Below, one piece after another: positions 60,680 through 64,000 of a stretch of DNA of 64,000 nucleotides (the first letter of the stretch is position 1; every line of letters starts with the position of its first letter). The stretch is from assembly GCF_004000905.1 (NCBI RefSeq), contig NZ_BIMD01000006.1, forward strand, positions 62,001 to 126,000. Reading direction: 5' to 3'. The position numbers and the translations under genes are program-made. The stretch is from Paenibacillus humicus NBRC 102415. GTDB taxonomy: Bacteria > Bacillota > Bacilli > Paenibacillales > Paenibacillaceae. The notes under the pieces are model-generated. The model made no database searches, was not told the DNA's origin, and saw only the letters and a list, made by a program, of their open reading frames with translations.

Positions 60680-60778
60680 GCTTCAGCCCCTCCTATGCGC
60701 GGCCAGGCGGCATAAAAAGGCTGGGTTTTGCCCCATACTGTCAGCATTGGCAAGTGATAAAAGGAGGCTGGGTCTAAC

Positions 60779-62437
60779 ATGCTGAAGCGGAAGAGCGGCC
60801 CGCTTGTCGTGCTGGAGGACGGCACGGTGCTGCTGGACGATGCCCATCCCGGAGCCGAAAAGGCCAGGGAAGCGCTCGCGGGCTTTGCCGAGCTCGTCAA
60901 GCGTCCCGGCACGATGCATACCTACCGAATGACCCCGCTGAGCGTATGGAATGCTGCTTCCCAAGGCAAGCCGGCGGAAGAAATCCTGGACTGCCTAGAA
61001 GCCAATGCGCGGTACGGGGTGCCGGGCGCGGCCGCCGGCAGAGTGAAGCAGTGGCTCAGCAGGTACGGGGAGCTGGAGCTGACATCGATTGAAGACGGCA
61101 TGCTGCTGCTGTCCGGACCCGCCGCAAGGCTGCGGGAAATTACGGACGAGTGCATCGCTTCATGGGGGGCTGCCCGCGCAGCCGATGGAATCGCCGTTCC
61201 GGGCGATCGCCGGGGAGATCTGAAGAGAGAGCTGCTGCGGATGGGCATGCCGGTCGTCGACCATGCCGGCTACCGGGAAGGCGAAGCGCTCCGCATCGGT
61301 CTGCGCGGCGAGCTGCCCTCGGGCAAGCCGTTCCGGCTGAGGGATTACCAGCTGCAAGCGGTGGAACGGTTTTGCCGGGACGGCGTCCAGGGAGAGGGCG
61401 GCAGCGGCGTCATCGTGCTGCCGTGCGGAGCGGGCAAGACCGTCGTTGGCGCCGCCGCTCTCGCCAGGCTCGGCTGCGCGACGCTGATCCTGACATCGGG
61501 CACGACCTCCGTACGGCAGTGGCGACGAGAGCTGGTGGAAAAAACGACGATCGCGGAGGATGACATCGGCGAATATACGGGGGAGAACAAGCAAGTACGG
61601 CCGGTCACCATCGCCTCGTATCAGATTATGGGACGCCGGGGCAGCGGAGGCCATATGGATTTGTTCAGCCGCAGGGACTGGGGCCTCATCATCTACGACG
61701 AGGTGCATCTGCTTCCGGCTCCGGTATTCCGGTTGACCGCCGAGCTGCAGGCGACGCGGAGGCTGGGCCTGACAGCGACGCTCGTGCGCGAGGACGGGCG
61801 AGCCGAGGATGTCTTTTCCCTGATCGGCCCCAAGCTGTTCGAGCTGCCGTGGAAGGCGCTTGAGCGCGAGGGCTGGATCGCCGCGGTCAGCTGCCGGGAG
61901 GTGAGGGTGCCGCTGCCGGAGGAAGACGGGGAAACATACGATGGGGCGGGAGCCCGCGCCCAGCTGCGGCTCGCCGGAGAAAATCCCCGCAAGGCGGAGG
62001 CGGTGCGCCGGCTTCTGGAAAGGCATCCGGGGAAACCTGCGCTCGTCATCGGCCAGTACTTGCGGCAGCTGTCCAGCCTCGGGAGGGAGCTCGAAGCTCC
62101 CGTGCTGTCGGGCAGCACGCCGCCCGAGGAGCGGGAGGAGCTGTACAGCCGCTTCAATTCCGGCAGCCTGCCTGTGCTGGTCGTATCCAAGGTCGCGAAT
62201 TTCGCGATCGATATGCCCGATGCGGCCGTCGCCATTCAAGTATCGGGCAGCTACGGCTCCCGACAGGAGGAAGCGCAGCGGATTGGCAGGCTGCTGCGGC
62301 CGAAGGAAGATAACCGGGCTTATTTCTATACGGTCGTGACGGAAGGGACAAAGGAAACGGAATTCGCGTTGAAGCGGCAGCTGTTCATGATCGAACAGGG
62401 CTATACGTACGAGATCGCGGAAAAGGGGTCTTTATGA
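60779..62437 (+). CDS. XPB-type DNA repair helicase
   Basis: 552 residues. N-terminal damage-recognition-like domain (to about 175), then SF2 helicase: Walker A PCGAGKT at 215-221, DEVH at 307-310 (IIYDEVHLLP), LTATLVREDG (motif III), and C-terminal helicase half with PALVIGQYLRQLSSLG, VVSKVANFAIDMPDAAVAIQVSG and QRIGRLLRP (motif VI). The arrangement matches bacterial/archaeal XPB (ERCC3-like). A similar gene in Mycobacterium (Rv0861c) sits next to a helicase-associated protein. AAAGGAGG upstream of the ATG. It overlaps the next gene by 4 nt. Confidence 0.92.
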   Translation: MLKRKSGPLVVLEDGTVLLDDAHPGAEKAREALAGFAELVKRPGTMHTYRMTPLSVWNAASQGKPAEEILDCLEANARYGVPGAAAGRVKQWLSRYGELELTSIEDGMLLLSGPAARLREITDECIASWGAARAADGIAVPGDRRGDLKRELLRMGMPVVDHAGYREGEALRIGLRGELPSGKPFRLRDYQLQAVERFCRDGVQGEGGSGVIVLPCGAGKTVVGAAALARLGCATLILTSGTTSVRQWRRELVEKTTIAEDDIGEYTGENKQVRPVTIASYQIMGRRGSGGHMDLFSRRDWGLIIYDEVHLLPAPVFRLTAELQATRRLGLTATLVREDGRAEDVFSLIGPKLFELPWKALEREGWIAAVSCREVRVPLPEEDGETYDGAGARAQLRLAGENPRKAEAVRRLLERHPGKPALVIGQYLRQLSSLGRELEAPVLSGSTPPEEREELYSRFNSGSLPVLVVSKVANFAIDMPDAAVAIQVSGSYGSRQEEAQRIGRLLRPKEDNRAYFYTVVTEGTKETEFALKRQLFMIEQGYTYEIAEKGSL

Positions 62438-64000
62438 TGGGCTCTGACAAGCCTTGGGAGCGCAGCAAAGCTGTCCGTCCTACCCGGAGACGCAGCGATC
62501 CGGTGATTACGCCGGAGCTGCCGGGCTCTGCCGGACCTTTCTCCGGAGAGGATTCGGAAGCGGAGATCTGGAGCCGCTTGAGCCCGGTCTCGAAGGATGT
62601 GCTCCGCTGTCTGCTGACGAGATTCGGCGTCCATCCTGCCGAGGAGGGGCGGCTGCTGGAGGAAGCCGCCGCAGGCTGCTGGTCGGGACTGGAGCTGCGT
62701 GCCGGCCTGTCCGGCCTGCAGGCAGCCGGAGCCGTGCAAGCGAGGCTGCGCTTCTGGGGGGAGCGCGCCGTCGCCGTGACGGCCGGCTCGTACTTGAAAT
62801 GGGCGGCCGTTGCCAGCCCATGGATTGCTGCGGACGAGGAGGCGGCGCACCGCAGCGCCGCGTCGGCCGTAAGCGGAGGCGGCGCTCTGTACAGCCGCGC
62901 TCTGCTGGGGGCACTAGCGGAGCTTGCCCGAAGCGGACCGGTACTCACCGTGAAGGGAAGGCTTCATGGGAGCACCGTTAAAGCTCTGGAGCAGGCAGCG
63001 GGCTTGAGCCCCGAATCCTTTATCCAGCTGGACCCTTCCTTGAGGCTGGACTATCCCGGCTCGGTCGCGCTCGTGCTCGACTGGTCTTTCAGCAGCGGCA
63101 TTTTGCGTCCTGGACGAGCCTGGAGCTGGGATGCGCAGAAGCTGCGGACATGGCTTGACGAGCCTCTGATGCAGCGGGAAAGGGGGCTGTTCAGGTGGAT
63201 ATTGGATCGGGCTGTCCGCCGTTCGGCGGAAGCGGCTGCCGCTGCGTCGGTCATCTCCAGTCTGAGGGAGGATGTCTGGTACAGCGTGCCCAAGCTGGAG
63301 CAGCTATGCCGGTCGCGCTCCGTGTGGCCTGCAGGCTGCCCGGGCCGGGACAGCGCGGCATGGACCGGGCTGCTGGAATGGCTGGCGGGCTGCGGCTGGG
63401 CCGAATGGGGCGAAACGGAGCAAGGAGAGTCCTGCTTCCGGCTGCTCCTCTCTGCTGAAGGCTGCGGGGAGGATGGGGATTCAGAGGGGGACGAGCCGCT
63501 TCTGCTGCAGCCTGACGGAGATATATGGGCGGGAGCCTGGACTTCGTATCGTCAGCTCTGGCCGCTCGAGCTCGTTGCCGAACGTGGAGAAGTGAGGGAG
63601 CTCACTGCCTACCGGCTTACAGAAAAATCTCTGAAAAGGTCGGCGGCGCTCGGCATTGGGGCTGGCCAGCTGCGGGAATGGCTGGCCGGCGCCTCGGGAG
63701 CGGCGCTGCCTCCGCAGGTGGAAGCGCTTCTGGCGCAATGCTTGCCCGGGACGGAGAGCCGCAGCACCCTCTTCGCCGTCGAGGAGAGCGGGGAGGACGC
63801 TGCAGGAAGCAGCGGCAGGCCTTGCTGGCAGCCGTCGGATCCTTCCTTGACCTTTGCCTCGCTCGAACCGGCGCCGGCGGCCGAGGTTCAGCCTTGGCTT
63901 GTCCTGCAAGCGGAGAAGCTGCCCGCTGCCTGGACAGCCGCCCCGCGCAGCTATCGCCCGTCCGCTTGCCGCCAGCTGCTGGAGAGCGCGGTCCGGCTGC
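62434..64000 (+). CDS. Helicase-associated protein (Helicase_C_3-like), 3' end outside window
   Basis: The frame stays open for 522 codons to the window end. Start ATG 62434 overlaps the last bases of the XPB gene (ATGA type), with AAAAGGGG 5 nt upstream. The text (SPVSKDVLRCLLTRFGVHPAEEGRLLEEAAAGCWSGLELRAGLSGLQAAGAVQ, FIQLDPSLRLDYPGSVALVLDWSF, LLQPDGDIWAGAW) resembles the winged-helix and helicase-associated proteins paired with bacterial XPB (Rv0862c-like). Very Ala/Gly/Trp-rich. It contains no ATPase motif in this part; role as XPB partner is inferred from adjacency and family memory. Confidence 0.8.
   Translation, partial: MMGSDKPWERSKAVRPTRRRSDPVITPELPGSAGPFSGEDSEAEIWSRLSPVSKDVLRCLLTRFGVHPAEEGRLLEEAAAGCWSGLELRAGLSGLQAAGAVQARLRFWGERAVAVTAGSYLKWAAVASPWIAADEEAAHRSAASAVSGGGALYSRALLGALAELARSGPVLTVKGRLHGSTVKALEQAAGLSPESFIQLDPSLRLDYPGSVALVLDWSFSSGILRPGRAWSWDAQKLRTWLDEPLMQRERGLFRWILDRAVRRSAEAAAAASVISSLREDVWYSVPKLEQLCRSRSVWPAGCPGRDSAAWTGLLEWLAGCGWAEWGETEQGESCFRLLLSAEGCGEDGDSEGDEPLLLQPDGDIWAGAWTSYRQLWPLELVAERGEVRELTAYRLTEKSLKRSAALGIGAGQLREWLAGASGAALPPQVEALLAQCLPGTESRSTLFAVEESGEDAAGSSGRPCWQPSDPSLTFASLEPAPAAEVQPWLVLQAEKLPAAWTAAPRSYRPSACRQLLESAVRL

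Noticed and set aside
1..64000. CRISPR arrays, insertion sequences, rRNA genes
   Set aside because: No repeated spacer pattern, no transposase-like protein with terminal inverted repeats, and no rRNA sequence was seen.

Overview
The window is a GC-rich, endospore-forming Firmicute chromosome that looks like Paenibacillus. The evidence is an S-layer homology (SLH) protein, copper-amine-oxidase-type stalk-domain proteins, a GerABC germinant receptor with a sigma-G-like promoter, a Spo0E-like phosphatase, a bacilliredoxin, CcpA next to acuA/acuC/acsA, a T-box in front of tyrS, and many TTG/GTG starts behind strong AGGAGG ribosome sites. There are no insertion sequences, integrases, CRISPR arrays or rRNA genes. 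It reads as ordinary core chromosome with small lineage-specific genes in between.

Layout. 1-4.7 kb: 3' part of a MocR-type regulator, two small minus-strand genes, uracil-DNA glycosylase overlapping a radical SAM gene, an SLH-domain protein and an L,D-transpeptidase. 4.9-9.2 kb: a secreted stalk/propeller protein and pstS-pstC-pstA with no pstB or phoU. 9.2-11.6 kb: small genes (Spo0E-like, VanZ-like, DUF3231) and tRNA-Val(GAC). 11.8-15.3 kb: gerA-gerB-gerC. 15.4-17.7 kb: cydAB on the minus strand. 17.9-23.8 kb: an ABC-2-type permease with its TetR regulator and a palindromic operator, a holin-like pair outside any prophage, lipoprotein and DUF genes. 23.8-32.9 kb: arginine decarboxylase, an MFS transporter, YktB, 6-phosphogluconate dehydrogenase, shikimate kinase and EPSP synthase. 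33.1-36.8 kb: a fused PTS IICBA permease overlapping ptsI. 36.8-44.3 kb: a PfpI-family protein, bacilliredoxin BrxC, ccpA-mtnN, then acuC-acuA divergent from acsA. 44.3-54.5 kb: a class A PBP with fibronectin domains, T-box-tyrS, a sigma-W-type promoter driving NfeD-flotillin, rpsD with a long leader, a lipoprotein and an M29 aminopeptidase. 54.6-64 kb: an HPr-like protein without the catalytic histidine, YlaN, a Ca2+/H+ antiporter, an Asp23 protein, ftsW-yugN, an M20 amidohydrolase, a CBS protein, and an XPB-type helicase translationally coupled to a helicase-associated protein that runs off the window.

The clearest joint theme is carbon control. CcpA, PTS enzyme I, a PTS permease, the acetate genes (acsA with a near-consensus cre) and an HPr-like protein that keeps the regulatory serine but lacks the histidine (also under a promoter with a cre-like site) lie within 22 kb. 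Envelope maintenance is the second theme: SLH protein, L,D-transpeptidase, PBP, FtsW, flotillin and stalk-domain proteins.

I saw nothing I would call a wholly new system. The best leads are the His-less HPr with its cre-promoter, the XPB/helicase-associated pair, the orphan holin pair, and the pst locus without ATPase and with a PstS that has no lipobox. All functional calls are read from sequence patterns without database searches.
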